64,000 nt of DNA from Lachnospiraceae bacterium XPB1003 (GCA_900102065.1 FMVK01000001.1:248001-312000), one strand, 5' to 3'. Shown: positions 35,480-45,037, counted from the first letter of the stretch. The notes: generated by a model not told the origin, from the letters alone. A program made the numbers and translations.

Positions 35480-37510
35480 TTATGCGATGGGTGTTCCCTC
35501 GGGAACCATATCATCAACAAAGATAACCTTACATCCGCAGGCATTATTTGTTGCAGCAACAAGCATACCGTTACTTGTAACACCTGTGATACGTGTCGGC
35601 TTTAAGTTTGCGATAACGATAATCTTCTTTCCGACGAGATCCTCGGGTTTGTAATACTTCTTTATGCTTGATACGATAACACGCTCATCCGTACCGTCGA
35701 AGAGTGTCAGCTTATAGCAACTGTGAGACTTACGGATCTCAGCACACTTAAGGATCTTGCAGACTCTCATATCAACTTTCTGGAAAGTCTCAAGCTCGAT
35801 CTCTTCCTTAATGGGAGCTACGGGATCGGGATCGCCGTATACGATCTCTTCTTCCTCCACAACCTCAACAGGGTGCTTTTCACGCTCGATAGCTTCAGCT
35901 TCCTCTGCTGTCTCCGGTGTAGAGAAATCAAGCAGTCTTAAGAAGCTCTCCTTCTCGATGGCATAAAGGAAAAGATACAGACGCGGTCCCTTCTCCTTGC
36001 CGAGTAACAATGTATAAACATTCTTGAAGAATGCGCCCTGCAGAGCCTTGAGATCAGCTCTGTCATATCCGTATATTCTCTTGGGGATCTCATAAAGTTC
36101 CTTATTCAGATCATCCAGGCTGTACTCGCTGTCTGCAAGATACTTGTGCAGCATAGCGATGCTCTCCTTCGCCTGATCATCAAGAGTATTGTAGTGATCC
36201 CAGTTACGTACTTCACGAAGACGATTAACATTTTCGGGTGAGCAGTTCTCCAGCCAGAATTTAGCCAGATCAAGTCTGTCTCTGAAATCCTCTTCCTTAT
36301 AAGGAGTTCCGATCTTCTCGAATACTGTCTCCAGCATCTTCTCGTTAAAGTTAACGATGGATCCCAACTGAACGAGGTGTCCCATGGGTACTGTCTTGAT
36401 AGTTCTTCCTTCGATCAGGCAGTTCTCCATGATCTCCTTTGTATGTTCATCTGCGGTTCCTTCCATGTACGCTGCGTACTGCTTATCGAATTCAAAATAC
36501 TGTCTGAGTATCCCGTCATCAAAGCAGAAATCAAATGCCTTCGTAGGCTCACAACGTGAATACAGCCAAAGGATAACTTCCGGCTGGTAGATATGGAGCA
36601 GGGTATCCGGAGTAAGATTGAGTCCCGTAGAACCTGACATCTTACCGGTTGCAGCCATATTCTGTGTTCCTCTGATACCGATAAATTCATATCCCTGGAA
36701 ATAAGGTGCATCATAGTCGAAGATCTTCTTCGCCATTACCTTACTTGTATCATAAGATCCTCCGGGGCTGGCATGATCCTTTCCGCCCGGCTCGAAATCA
36801 ACTTCCTCATATTTCCAGCGCATAGGCCAGTCGATCTTCCATGCAAGCTTGCAGTGATGATCCTTTGTAAAATCAAACTTACCCTCGTGACCGCACTTAC
36901 AGGTGTATTCCGCAACTGTGCAATCATCGGATAAAGACTTTATCTTTGTGGTATCTCTGCCACACTCGGGACAGTAAATGCTTACAGGATAATAAGCTTC
37001 TCTCTCGCCTTCCTGCGCATCCTGTGTACGGAAGCTGTCCAGGATATCGAATATCTCACCGCGCTTTTTTAAAGCTTCTATAACATATTCCTGATACTTT
37101 CCGGACTTATACATCTCGGCCTGATGACGATAGTCCATCTTGATGCCGAAACGCTTCATGGAAGCCTCGAATTCTTTCTCGAAAACTTCTGCATAGGTCT
37201 TTTCCTCTGTTCCGAAGGGGTTCGGGGCATCGGAATAAGGAACTCCGATATATTTTTCCATATCGTCATTCACCTTGGCCACGTTTACAGGGATCTTACG
37301 GATCCTGTCATATTCATCCCACGAAAAAAGAAGCTTGGCCTTTTTACCCTTGCGCTCCAAAGCCTTTACTACAAAAAGGCTGGTGGCAACATCCCTGAAG
37401 TTTCCGATATGAATGGAACCTGAAGGACTGATACCTGCAGCACAGACATATTCCTCTTTATCAGGGCGCCTCTTAATAATCTCTTCCGCAACCTTGTCTG
37501 ACCAATGCAT
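35480..37510 (-). CDS. lysS: Class I lysyl-tRNA synthetase with C-terminal tRNA-binding domain
   Basis: 676 residues. The class I signatures are HIGN (34-37) and GKMSGS near 287-292, with a cysteine cluster CPECG...CTCKCG near 182-211. This is the archaeal-type (class I) enzyme, not the class II LysRS of most bacteria. Residues ~570-676 form an EMAP/Arc1p-like OB-fold (VDMRVCKILKCAEI, GMLVAATN), known from MetRS and free-standing tRNA-binding proteins. It charges tRNA-Lys in the cytoplasm. The start has GGAG about eight bases before. Confidence 0.95.
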   Translation of the reverse strand: MHWSDKVAEEIIKRRPDKEEYVCAAGISPSGSIHIGNFRDVATSLFVVKALERKGKKAKLLFSWDEYDRIRKIPVNVAKVNDDMEKYIGVPYSDAPNPFGTEEKTYAEVFEKEFEASMKRFGIKMDYRHQAEMYKSGKYQEYVIEALKKRGEIFDILDSFRTQDAQEGEREAYYPVSIYCPECGRDTTKIKSLSDDCTVAEYTCKCGHEGKFDFTKDHHCKLAWKIDWPMRWKYEEVDFEPGGKDHASPGGSYDTSKVMAKKIFDYDAPYFQGYEFIGIRGTQNMAATGKMSGSTGLNLTPDTLLHIYQPEVILWLYSRCEPTKAFDFCFDDGILRQYFEFDKQYAAYMEGTADEHTKEIMENCLIEGRTIKTVPMGHLVQLGSIVNFNEKMLETVFEKIGTPYKEEDFRDRLDLAKFWLENCSPENVNRLREVRNWDHYNTLDDQAKESIAMLHKYLADSEYSLDDLNKELYEIPKRIYGYDRADLKALQGAFFKNVYTLLLGKEKGPRLYLFLYAIEKESFLRLLDFSTPETAEEAEAIEREKHPVEVVEEEEIVYGDPDPVAPIKEEIELETFQKVDMRVCKILKCAEIRKSHSCYKLTLFDGTDERVIVSSIKKYYKPEDLVGKKIIVIANLKPTRITGVTSNGMLVAATNNACGCKVIFVDDMVPEGTPIA

Positions 37511-37581
37511 TGTTATTTCTCCTTTATTACTTCATTAATCCAATAAAAGTTAATATTACCATTATTAAATCTTATTTTCAA

Positions 37582-38244
37582 TTATTCAGACAGGATACTT
37601 ACCAGTGCGGATGTACCTAACCTATCGGCACCGGCTTCTATCATCGCCTTGGCATCTTCGATGGTACGGATTCCTCCCGCTGCCTTGATCTTAACGTCAG
37701 GTCCCACATTTTCCTTAAATAATCTCACATCTTCCACCGTGGCTCCGCCTGTTCCGAATCCCGTGGATGTCTTGATGTAGTCAGCTTTTTGCCTTGTTAC
37801 GATATGACAAAGCTCGATCTTTTCTTCTTCCGTAAGATAGCAGGTCTCGATAATGACCTTGAGGATCTTTCCCTTCGTAGCCTCCCTTAAAGCTCCTATC
37901 TCTTTTTCAACGGCTTCAAAATTCTTATTCTTAACATCAGTGACATTGATGACCATATCTATCTCGGACGCACCGTTTTCGACAGCCTTACGCGCTTCGA
38001 AGACCTTTGTCTCCGTATCGCAGTATCCCAGAGGAAAACCTATTACCGTGCAAACACAAAGGTTTTCTTTATACTTGTCGGAAACACGCTTTACATAGCA
38101 TCCCGGGATACAAACAGAAGCGGTCTTGCATCTGACCGCCTCATCACACAGCTTTTCAATATCTTCCCAGGTTGCAAAAGCTTTAAGCAGGGTATGGTCT
38201 ACCCTGCTTAAGATATCTGCCGCTTCTTCTCTGCTAAGTTTCAT
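37582..38244 (-). CDS. deoC: Deoxyribose-phosphate aldolase
   Basis: 220 residues, a TIM barrel. KVIIETCYLT near 123-132, DYIKTSTGFG (Schiff-base Lys) near 150-159 and VKIKAAGGIRT near 179-189 are the family active-site strands. It splits 2-deoxyribose-5-phosphate into glyceraldehyde-3-phosphate and acetaldehyde in deoxynucleoside breakdown. No other deo gene is adjacent. Confidence 0.97.
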   Translation of the reverse strand: MKLSREEAADILSRVDHTLLKAFATWEDIEKLCDEAVRCKTASVCIPGCYVKRVSDKYKENLCVCTVIGFPLGYCDTETKVFEARKAVENGASEIDMVINVTDVKNKNFEAVEKEIGALREATKGKILKVIIETCYLTEEEKIELCHIVTRQKADYIKTSTGFGTGGATVEDVRLFKENVGPDVKIKAAGGIRTIEDAKAMIEAGADRLGTSALVSILSE

Positions 38245-38266
38245 TTCTTATCCTCCATAAAGAGAG

Positions 38267-38303
38267 ATCAGTGCCTGCACTCACTTGCTGCGCCGGCACT
38301 GAT
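38267..38303 (-). terminator. Hairpin between moxR and deoC
   Basis: ATCAGTGCC and GGCACTGAT pair perfectly and are followed on the minus strand by TCTCTCTTT, a poor T tract. It is a possible weak terminator or attenuator that partly separates deoC from the MoxR cluster. Confidence 0.45.
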
Positions 38304-38313
38304 TTCTGCTAAA

Positions 38314-39270
38314 TTACTGTTTTACACTTCCGACTCTCTGTACTATATCGGAAATGATCTTATCCTCATTCACACCATCCGAGATCGCGTCGAAGGAAAG
38401 TATTATCCTGTGACGAAGTACGGGGAATACCACCGCCTTCACATCTTCAAAAGATACATTGTACCTGCCTTCCATGAACGCTCTTGCCTTGGCTCCGCGC
38501 ACGATAGCCTGTGCGGCACGGGGGCTTGCGCCCTCACGGATATACTTATTTGAACTGTCATGTGTTCCCATTACTATATTGAGTATGTTGTCCATAACAG
38601 CATCGGCGATCTTTACACCGTTAGCCATCTGGGAAGCGATCTGTACCTCGTCGCCGTTCAGGATCACCTGAGCCTTTTCTGCGGAACGATTCTCTGTAAG
38701 ATCTACAATCCCCTTAAGCTCATCCTTTGTGGGGAAACCTACCAGAACCTTGAACATGAATCGGTCCAGCTGAGCTTCGGGAAGAGGATATGTACCTTCC
38801 TGCTCGATAGGGTTCTGGGTTGCAAGTACGAAGAAAGGCTCCGGAACCTTATGGCTGATATTTCCCACTGTAACACTGTGCTCCTGCATGGCTTCCAGTA
38901 AAGCCGACTGAGTCTTAGGTGTAGCACGGTTTATCTCATCGGCAAGGATTATATTGGCAAAAATAGGACCTGCTTCAAATCTGAATCCGGAATTGTCACC
39001 CTCGCGGACCATGATATTGGTACCGGTGATATCACCCGGCATAAGGTCCGGTGTAAACTGGATCCTCTTAAAAGAAAGATTAAGTACATGGCTTATGGTG
39101 TTTACCAGACGTGTCTTTCCAAGTCCCGGCATACCTTCAAGAAGTACATTTCCACCGGAAAGCATAGCCAGCATCACGCTTCTTATAACATCCTTCTGTC
39201 CTATGATCTCTTTGCCTATCTCCTGTTCGCATGCGGCGATCTTCTGCTGCATTAATTCGATGTCGTTCAT
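38314..39270 (-). CDS. MoxR-family AAA ATPase
   Basis: 318 residues. Walker A is GMPGLGKT near 40-47, Walker B is ILADEINRA near 108-116, with the MoxR motifs LLEAMQEHSVTVGN and ATQNPIEQEGTYPLPEAQLDRF. MoxR ATPases act as chaperone-like factors that mature or insert partners, often beside DUF58 and von Willebrand proteins. No DUF58 gene is present here. It is the last gene of a five-gene cluster with a Gly-Gln-rich membrane protein and an ABC exporter. Confidence 0.95.
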   Translation of the reverse strand: MNDIELMQQKIAACEQEIGKEIIGQKDVIRSVMLAMLSGGNVLLEGMPGLGKTRLVNTISHVLNLSFKRIQFTPDLMPGDITGTNIMVREGDNSGFRFEAGPIFANIILADEINRATPKTQSALLEAMQEHSVTVGNISHKVPEPFFVLATQNPIEQEGTYPLPEAQLDRFMFKVLVGFPTKDELKGIVDLTENRSAEKAQVILNGDEVQIASQMANGVKIADAVMDNILNIVMGTHDSSNKYIREGASPRAAQAIVRGAKARAFMEGRYNVSFEDVKAVVFPVLRHRIILSFDAISDGVNEDKIISDIVQRVGSVKQ

Positions 39271-39294
39271 TTACCCTGCTCCCTCTTGCTTAAA

Positions 39295-40926
39295 TTAGTT
39301 ATTAAAACTGCTGAAATAATCTTTTATAACATCTTCCATACCGCTGGGATATCTTCCGTTCTCAATACCCTGATATGCACGGTCGCTGTATTCACCGATG
39401 ACATTATCGTAATCTACATGATTACCTTCCCAGCCTATTCCGTTATTATCGCGCTGGTAAGTGGAATTTCCACCCTCCTGACGATTTCCGAAAAGACCGT
39501 CATCATCTCCTGTCTGATTGGGAAGACTTACATAATCATGGCCCGAGTGCATTCCGCCGCCGCTGCCGGAGTTACCCTGGCCATTGCCGCTGCCGCCCTG
39601 CTGACCGCCCTGTTGGCCTCCTTGCTGACCACCCTGCTGGCCGCCCTGCTGACCGCCCTGTTGACCGCCCTGTTGGCCTCCTTGCTGGCCGCCCTGCTGA
39701 CCGCCTTGCTGACCGCCTTGCTGACCACCCTGTTGGCCGCCTTGCTGACCTCCCTGCTGGCCGCCTTGGCCTCCTTGCTGACCACCCTGCTGACCACCCT
39801 GTTGGCCTCCCTGCTGACCACCCTGTTGGCCGCCTTGTTGACCGCCCTGTTGGCCTCCCTGCTGACCACCCTGCTGGCCGCCTTGCTGGCCACCTTGTTG
39901 GCCACCCTGCTGTTGGCCGCCCTGCTGCTGACCACCCTGTTGGCCGCCTTGTTGGCCGCCCTGCTGGCCTCCCTGCTGCTGACCACCCTGCTGGCCGCCG
40001 TTGTTGGCCTGTGCATTGCCACCATTGTTCTGCTGGCCGTTTTTCATATTATCTTCTATCTGTTTGGAAGCACCTGCTATCTGATCGGCAGCTCCTCCAT
40101 TACCCTTATTTTCCGATGCACTTCCCTTACCGGAATTATCAGGTTTTTCCTTTTTCTCCTGTTCTTTCCTGGATTCGACTTCATTCTGCATAGCATTCAA
40201 TCCGTTTGCTATGTCTGCATATTTATAATCCAAACGCTGTGATGCGCTCTGAAGATCCTGTGCATTGGAAACATTCTTCATCTCATTAGAAGAAGACTGA
40301 AGGCTTTCCAGCATATCAGACAGTTCCTGTCTCTCATTCTCGGTAAGCTCAGTCCTGTCTATTTTTTCCAGTGCTTCAACAGCCTTCTCTATCTCTTTTT
40401 CCTTTTCAGCCGCTTCCTTCTTTACTTCATGCTTCTCCGCTGCCACGTTTTTTACCGGCGCGGGAAGAAGTGAGGTGGCGATTGCAAGCAGGAGCATACA
40501 TACAAAAAGCAGTATCCTCCTCACACCTATATTCATCTTTATCTTTATCGAAGGTTCCATCTCTTTTAAGCGAGCTGCCGCATCCGCACGCTGCATGTTT
40601 GAGATGATATCTTCTTCTTCCAGATGATCGTATGCGGTGACCACTCTTTCTTTAAGACCGAATCCGTCGATCAAAAGCGCCGCATCACTTTTCTTCTTCT
40701 TTTTCAGGACACCGATGACTATTCCGCATACCAGACCGACACCTGCCATTATTCCCGCAAAGAGATGTGCATAGTAGATTGGCCATATGGCAGACGCACC
40801 CTCTATGAGTGATGCCACAAGCAGTCCGCCGATCAGACCGTTTAAGATATTCCGGATCATGACACCTGTATTGATCTTTTTCAGACTTTTATTGATAAAG
40901 TCCAGCAAATACTTTTTTTCTTCCAT
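39295..40926 (-). CDS. Membrane protein with long Gly-Gln repeat tract
   Basis: 543 residues. Two membrane helices lie near the N-terminus (~26-68) and another near 137-155, followed by a Glu/Lys-rich predicted coiled coil (~165-265). An almost pure GGQQ repeat covers about residues 312-444. The C-terminal ~90 residues are ordered-looking (YSDRAYQGIENGRYPSGMEDVIKDYFSSF). The N-terminal part resembles DUF4175-like proteins encoded with MoxR ATPases, which is a weak match. The Gly-Gln tract should be disordered and probably outside the membrane. Repeat slippage could change its length between strains. The strong ribosome site is GAGAGG. Confidence 0.8.
   Translation of the reverse strand: MEEKKYLLDFINKSLKKINTGVMIRNILNGLIGGLLVASLIEGASAIWPIYYAHLFAGIMAGVGLVCGIVIGVLKKKKKSDAALLIDGFGLKERVVTAYDHLEEEDIISNMQRADAAARLKEMEPSIKIKMNIGVRRILLFVCMLLLAIATSLLPAPVKNVAAEKHEVKKEAAEKEKEIEKAVEALEKIDRTELTENERQELSDMLESLQSSSNEMKNVSNAQDLQSASQRLDYKYADIANGLNAMQNEVESRKEQEKKEKPDNSGKGSASENKGNGGAADQIAGASKQIEDNMKNGQQNNGGNAQANNGGQQGGQQQGGQQGGQQGGQQGGQQQGGQQQGGQQGGQQGGQQGGQQGGQQGGQQGGQQGGQQGGQQGGQQGGQQGGQGGQQGGQQGGQQGGQQGGQQGGQQGGQQGGQQGGQQGGQQGGQQGGQQGGQQGGQQGGSGNGQGNSGSGGGMHSGHDYVSLPNQTGDDDGLFGNRQEGGNSTYQRDNNGIGWEGNHVDYDNVIGEYSDRAYQGIENGRYPSGMEDVIKDYFSSFNN
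39594..39990. repeat. 12-base tandem repeat encoding GGQQ
   Basis: Imperfect copies of a 12-base unit (plus strand CTGCTGACCGCC and variants), with third-position changes that keep Gly-Gly-Gln-Gln. A few units carry an extra Gln. It produces long spurious open frames on the other strand and in other frames. Confidence 0.93.
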
Positions 40927-41022
40927 ATCTACCTCTCTTTTATGTGTACAGAACCCTCATAAAAGATACGTTTGAGCCCCTCATATTTATGGTTTAATTG
41001 ATTTTCAGACCTTTATTTCCCC

Positions 41023-41886
41023 TTATTTTTTGAATTTCCTTTTTACCGGCTCTATCCTTCTTGCTGCCAGCTTCTGGAAGAAAACTCCCATACCGAGCAT
41101 CACAAGATTGGCTACGGCAAACCATACCCAGGCATTCGTAAAGGGAAGTCCCAGCTGATTGGATGCACCTGCAAGCAGATCGTTTAAGTCATCGCCTGCG
41201 AGAACCGCGCTGAAGAACACAGTAAAATTCGTGATCGGATTGAGCATCAGTAAAAGCGCAGAGAAAACAAATGTTACAGAGTTCATAAAAAGTGCCACTA
41301 TAAGCATCGGCATATATGTTCCGCCGAATATCACTCCATAAAATGCATAAGCGATGATTATGCTGGCAATGGATTTATGTGACAGTGTAGAGCACAGGAT
41401 GCCGAGAGATCCTACGTAAAACGCGAATACAGCAGTGGAGATCAGATATATGAACAGAGCGCTCCATCCTATACCACCCACCGTAAAGGATATAGCCATC
41501 AAAGGAATACTTGCTATGATGAACATCATCACTCTCGCAACTGCGGATAAAACCTTTCCTCTGATTATTGCCATAGGGGTCATTACGGTTGTAAGAAGGA
41601 TGTCGAAAGTCTGCTTTTCTCTCTCCTGCGTGATGGCAGTCGCTGTCATTATAGGCATTATCAGTGCCACTATACCTAACTCAGTTCCTCCTATGATAGG
41701 AAAGAGAGCGACCATTTCTTTATATATCCCCGTATATCCGAGATTATCATCGTAGATTATGGCCATTGCAAACAGAAAGATGATTCCGAGGAAAGCTTCG
41801 AAAATAAATATTCCCCAGGAAAATTTCATCGTTCTTGAAGTAACTCTAAGATCCTTCTTTAAGATCGGATTCAATCTGATATTCAT
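41023..41886 (-). CDS. ABC-2-type transporter permease
   Basis: 287 residues with six membrane helices. TAITQEREKQTFDILLTTVMTP near 82-103 is the conserved cytoplasmic loop of ABC-2 exporters that contacts the ATPase. Its ATG overlaps the ATPase stop (ATGA). The substrate is unknown. It forms an exporter with the preceding gene. Confidence 0.9.
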   Translation of the reverse strand: MNIRLNPILKKDLRVTSRTMKFSWGIFIFEAFLGIIFLFAMAIIYDDNLGYTGIYKEMVALFPIIGGTELGIVALIMPIMTATAITQEREKQTFDILLTTVMTPMAIIRGKVLSAVARVMMFIIASIPLMAISFTVGGIGWSALFIYLISTAVFAFYVGSLGILCSTLSHKSIASIIIAYAFYGVIFGGTYMPMLIVALFMNSVTFVFSALLLMLNPITNFTVFFSAVLAGDDLNDLLAGASNQLGLPFTNAWVWFAVANLVMLGMGVFFQKLAARRIEPVKRKFKK

Positions 41887-43052
41887 ATATTTTCGCCTCC
41901 CTCAGTATTAGACTCTGCCTCAGAAGACTCTGCTTCAAAAGACTTTTTTTCTTTAAGGAAATCAAGTTCGGGCAAAGGCTCAGGCTGTGCGCTCGCATTT
42001 CCGGGACCAAACGCAGGGCCCGGCTGCATTCCCGGATTCATGGGACCTGCCATGGGGCCCGGCTGCATTCCCGGATTCATGGGACCTGCCATAGGACCCG
42101 GCTGCATTCCATTCGGTGCCTGAACGGTACCCGGCACCTGACTTGTGAGCTGCATAAAGAGTGTCTCCAGATTCTGCTCTTCCTTTCTGAATCCTCCTAT
42201 AAGAACTCCCGCCTGCATAAGGCTCATTATGATCTTATTTACTTCCTCATCACTTCCGCCGCAATTTATTACTATCTCATTTTCCATGACGGAATTTATG
42301 GATACTTCCGGAAGTTCTTTTACATGTGAGATCGCCTCATCCATATTGCTCTTAACATTGATGATCAGATGATGCTTATCTACACCTATGGACAGAATGT
42401 CCTTCATTCGTCCGGCTGTTACGAGGCATCCTCTGTTCATGATACCTACACTGTTACACATCTCCGCAATATCGGAAAGGATATGGGAACTGATGATGAT
42501 GGTCTTTCCCATGGAGTTAAGATTTAAAAGTACTTCCTTCATCTCCACGCGGGCTCTGGGATCGAGACCGGAAGACGGCTCATCCATTATCAGCAGTTCG
42601 GGATTGTGAAGAAGAGCTCTTGCCACGCAAAGTCTCTGCTTCATTCCTCTTGAGAGAGTATCAACATACTGCTCTTCCAGATTCTTGAGATTAACAAGCT
42701 CCAGCAGATCTCCCGTCATCTTTGCTACGGTCCTGTCATCAATTCCGTAGATGGAGCCGTAGAATTCCATATACTCTTTAACTTTAAGGTTGTCATACAC
42801 ACCGAAGAAATCCGGCACGTATCCTATGGATTTCTTGTATTGATCCGGTGAATAAACAATATCATGTCCGCTTATTGTGATAAGTCCGTAGGTAGGCTTA
42901 AGAAGTCCGCATAACATACGGATAGTTGTGGTTTTACCGGCACCGTTAGGTCCTACAAAACCAAAGAGATCACCCTTCGGTACGTGAAGGTTGAGTTTAT
43001 TTACCGCCAGGTATTTTCCATATACTTTTGTAAGATTATCGATATATATCAT
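41883..43052 (-). CDS. ABC transporter ATP-binding protein with Pro/Met-rich C-terminal repeats
   Basis: 389 residues from the ATG at 43050-43052, which has GAGGGG nearby and leaves 11 bases after the upstream gene; longer versions would overlap that gene in another frame. Walker A is GPNGAGKT (34-41), the signature is LSRGMKQRLCVARAL, and Walker B is LLIMDEPSSGLDP. After the nucleotide-binding domain there is an ~80-residue regulatory part, then a repeated GMQPGPMAGPMNP segment and an acidic tail. It powers the adjacent permease. The repeat is unusual for an ATPase and parallels the Gly-Gln tract of the neighbouring membrane protein. Confidence 0.92.
   Translation of the reverse strand: MIYIDNLTKVYGKYLAVNKLNLHVPKGDLFGFVGPNGAGKTTTIRMLCGLLKPTYGLITISGHDIVYSPDQYKKSIGYVPDFFGVYDNLKVKEYMEFYGSIYGIDDRTVAKMTGDLLELVNLKNLEEQYVDTLSRGMKQRLCVARALLHNPELLIMDEPSSGLDPRARVEMKEVLLNLNSMGKTIIISSHILSDIAEMCNSVGIMNRGCLVTAGRMKDILSIGVDKHHLIINVKSNMDEAISHVKELPEVSINSVMENEIVINCGGSDEEVNKIIMSLMQAGVLIGGFRKEEQNLETLFMQLTSQVPGTVQAPNGMQPGPMAGPMNPGMQPGPMAGPMNPGMQPGPAFGPGNASAQPEPLPELDFLKEKKSFEAESSEAESNTEGGENI
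42017..42110. repeat. 39-base tandem repeat encoding GMQPGPMAGPMNP
   Basis: Two nearly identical 39-base units plus a partial third lie in the 3' part of the ABC ATPase gene and keep the reading frame. Confidence 0.85.
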
Positions 43053-43063
43053 TTTCCGACCCC

Positions 43064-45037
43064 TCAGTTTGCGTCTGTATAATAGCAGGCGTATACATCC
43101 TTCTTTTCTCCGGAAGTAACAATGCTGCCCTTTGACTTGGTTACGCCGATAACAAATGCTGTATGACCGTTCAGATCTACTGCTGCCGTTGCCAGCGCCG
43201 CTATCTCTCTGCACTCATCATATTTTTTGTCGTAGAATGCTGATCTGGCATCACCGCTCAGGCGGGAATAAAGGTTATATCCCGATCCCATGCCAAAGTC
43301 TTCACTTCTTTCATCGATTTCAACCTCTTCTCCGTCTTCAACATCATCGATGACCGCATATTCACCGTCACATACTACAAGAACCCTGTCGAAATCAAAG
43401 CCGGTATCGTTGGTCACTGTTCCCGATATCACACTATATCCGGATGAAAGCTCAGCTGTCAGAGACCCATCAAATTCCTTGTCGGGATCCGACAAAGCTC
43501 TGTAACATATACCGTCAAACACTTCCTTCGGTGTGTAGGAAAGAGTTATACCCTTCGGTGTTCTGGCAGAAACGACTCTGGGCTTGCTATCTGTTCCCGA
43601 AGAATAATCATAATATCTGTTCATCATGAAAGGACCTGCCGCATATGCATCATCATCAAGCTTTATCGTCCACTCGTTTGACTTTGCATTATAGCCGTAA
43701 ATATATGTAGCTTCGGGCATTACGCCGTTAGCATCGATGGAACGGATACATATCAGTGACTTGCTGCTTACGCCGAATCCTCTGCTGCACAGATAGATAA
43801 GTCCGACGAATACCAGTGCCGTGGCAGGAATTACACCCCATATCTTTTCACGCTTATTCATCTTCTTTAGAATGAGGTATAATACGGGACCTATAAGAGC
43901 CACGTATACCACTATGACAATACGGAGCAACGGGAGATTAACACTGTTTTTGCCCTGAAGCTCGGAAAACAGACTGTCAAAGTTGCCGGATATCTGTGCT
44001 TCTTCATTCTTACCGATTCCGTTGATAAAAGACGAAAGTTCCGAGATCACATCCGAAGCAAAATAATAACTGTCGATATCGTTATCACTAAGAGAGAAAG
44101 GAAGAAGCATTACCGCTCCGTTTCCATAACTCTTCCAGGGAAGCTGATATATATATCCGTCAGTCACCGGTCTGCTTTTATTATAGTTCGCATAACTACC
44201 ATACATTATGTCTGCGCACTCTATGGTACCGTAGTTGTTTCTGGAATAAACGGTATCTATCTTTGTAGTTCCGTTTTTAACAACAGACGCATCTATCATG
44301 CTGCTGCTGAAAGCAGAAAAGGTCTTATCCTCCATATTTCCGGTTCCGATCACAAGTGCTCCGCCGGAATTTACCCAATTCTCAATATTCTTTACTGCTT
44401 CATCGGAAAGATTCGACACGTCATAATTATCTATCACCAATAAATGGATCCCACTGAATGCTCCCGTCTCTCCAAGAGTTTCAGGGTCAAGTTCCTTCGC
44501 ATCCAGATTCTGGTCTATCCAGTATGTGGAATTGCTGCTTCCCATATATGAGATATCAGCCGGTGTATCGCTTATGATACCGTAATACCATGTGCTTTCA
44601 TCAAAGATCTTCCTTTGTTTGTTATCAGAAAGCACGTTACCCTTTTCGTCCAAGAGCTGTAAGCGGATGGCTGCATCATCCAGGTTCATGCCGTTTACCT
44701 TTGAAAAGGATACTGTTACAGTCTCGGTAGATCCGCTTGCCACGGAAATATATGTATCATACGCTACCGCATTTCCTTTCCAGGAATTATATCCGGACCT
44801 GTCTTCGGATATCAGCAGTCTTACATATCCGCCAAAATCATCGCCGTCATTTTTAACAGACACGGTAACTTCAGCGGTTCCCTGGGTGGTATTTACATCT
44901 CCTTCTTCAATTTCGATCTCGACATCAGCCTTGTTTTTGGCAAATATCTGATCCGAATTCAGCAAAAAAGCGCAAGCTGTCGTTACAAACACAGCTGCGC
45001 CTGCTATTAAACTCTTTTTTATTGATCTCTTTTTCAT
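43064..45037 (-). CDS. Secreted/membrane-anchored protein of the MoxR-ABC cluster
   Basis: 657 residues from the ATG at 45035-45037 (GGGAG six bases upstream). It has a signal peptide (~1-34), a beta-rich domain of ~100 residues resembling a surface Ig-like fold (AEVTVSVKNDGDDFGGYVRLL), then a domain with GGALVIGTGN near 224-233, which recalls GldG/DUF4350-type glutamine-amidotransferase-like folds. Two membrane helices follow near 375-425, then a soluble C-terminus. GldG-like proteins work with ABC exporters in gliding or surface transport; the match is structural intuition, not motif-proven. It is first in the cluster of exporter, Gly-Gln-rich protein and MoxR. Confidence 0.7.
   Translation of the reverse strand: MKKRSIKKSLIAGAAVFVTTACAFLLNSDQIFAKNKADVEIEIEEGDVNTTQGTAEVTVSVKNDGDDFGGYVRLLISEDRSGYNSWKGNAVAYDTYISVASGSTETVTVSFSKVNGMNLDDAAIRLQLLDEKGNVLSDNKQRKIFDESTWYYGIISDTPADISYMGSSNSTYWIDQNLDAKELDPETLGETGAFSGIHLLVIDNYDVSNLSDEAVKNIENWVNSGGALVIGTGNMEDKTFSAFSSSMIDASVVKNGTTKIDTVYSRNNYGTIECADIMYGSYANYNKSRPVTDGYIYQLPWKSYGNGAVMLLPFSLSDNDIDSYYFASDVISELSSFINGIGKNEEAQISGNFDSLFSELQGKNSVNLPLLRIVIVVYVALIGPVLYLILKKMNKREKIWGVIPATALVFVGLIYLCSRGFGVSSKSLICIRSIDANGVMPEATYIYGYNAKSNEWTIKLDDDAYAAGPFMMNRYYDYSSGTDSKPRVVSARTPKGITLSYTPKEVFDGICYRALSDPDKEFDGSLTAELSSGYSVISGTVTNDTGFDFDRVLVVCDGEYAVIDDVEDGEEVEIDERSEDFGMGSGYNLYSRLSGDARSAFYDKKYDECREIAALATAAVDLNGHTAFVIGVTKSKGSIVTSGEKKDVYACYYTDAN

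Noticed and set aside
39594-39990. CRISPR-like array
   Set aside because: Units are contiguous 12-mers in a coding frame with no spacers and no cas genes.
39528-40025. 165-codon minus-strand frame rich in Ala, Val, Arg and Ser
   Set aside because: It is an out-of-frame reading of the same repeat inside the real gene.
39286-40242. 318-codon plus-strand frame rich in Leu, Ala and Thr
   Set aside because: It is the antisense reading of the GGQQ tandem repeat; it has no ribosome site and its composition is dictated by the repeat.
43053-43214. N-terminal extension of the ABC ATPase
   Set aside because: The extra 54 residues overlap the upstream gene in another frame, are Arg-rich without similarity to ABC proteins, and a good start with a ribosome site exists at 43052.
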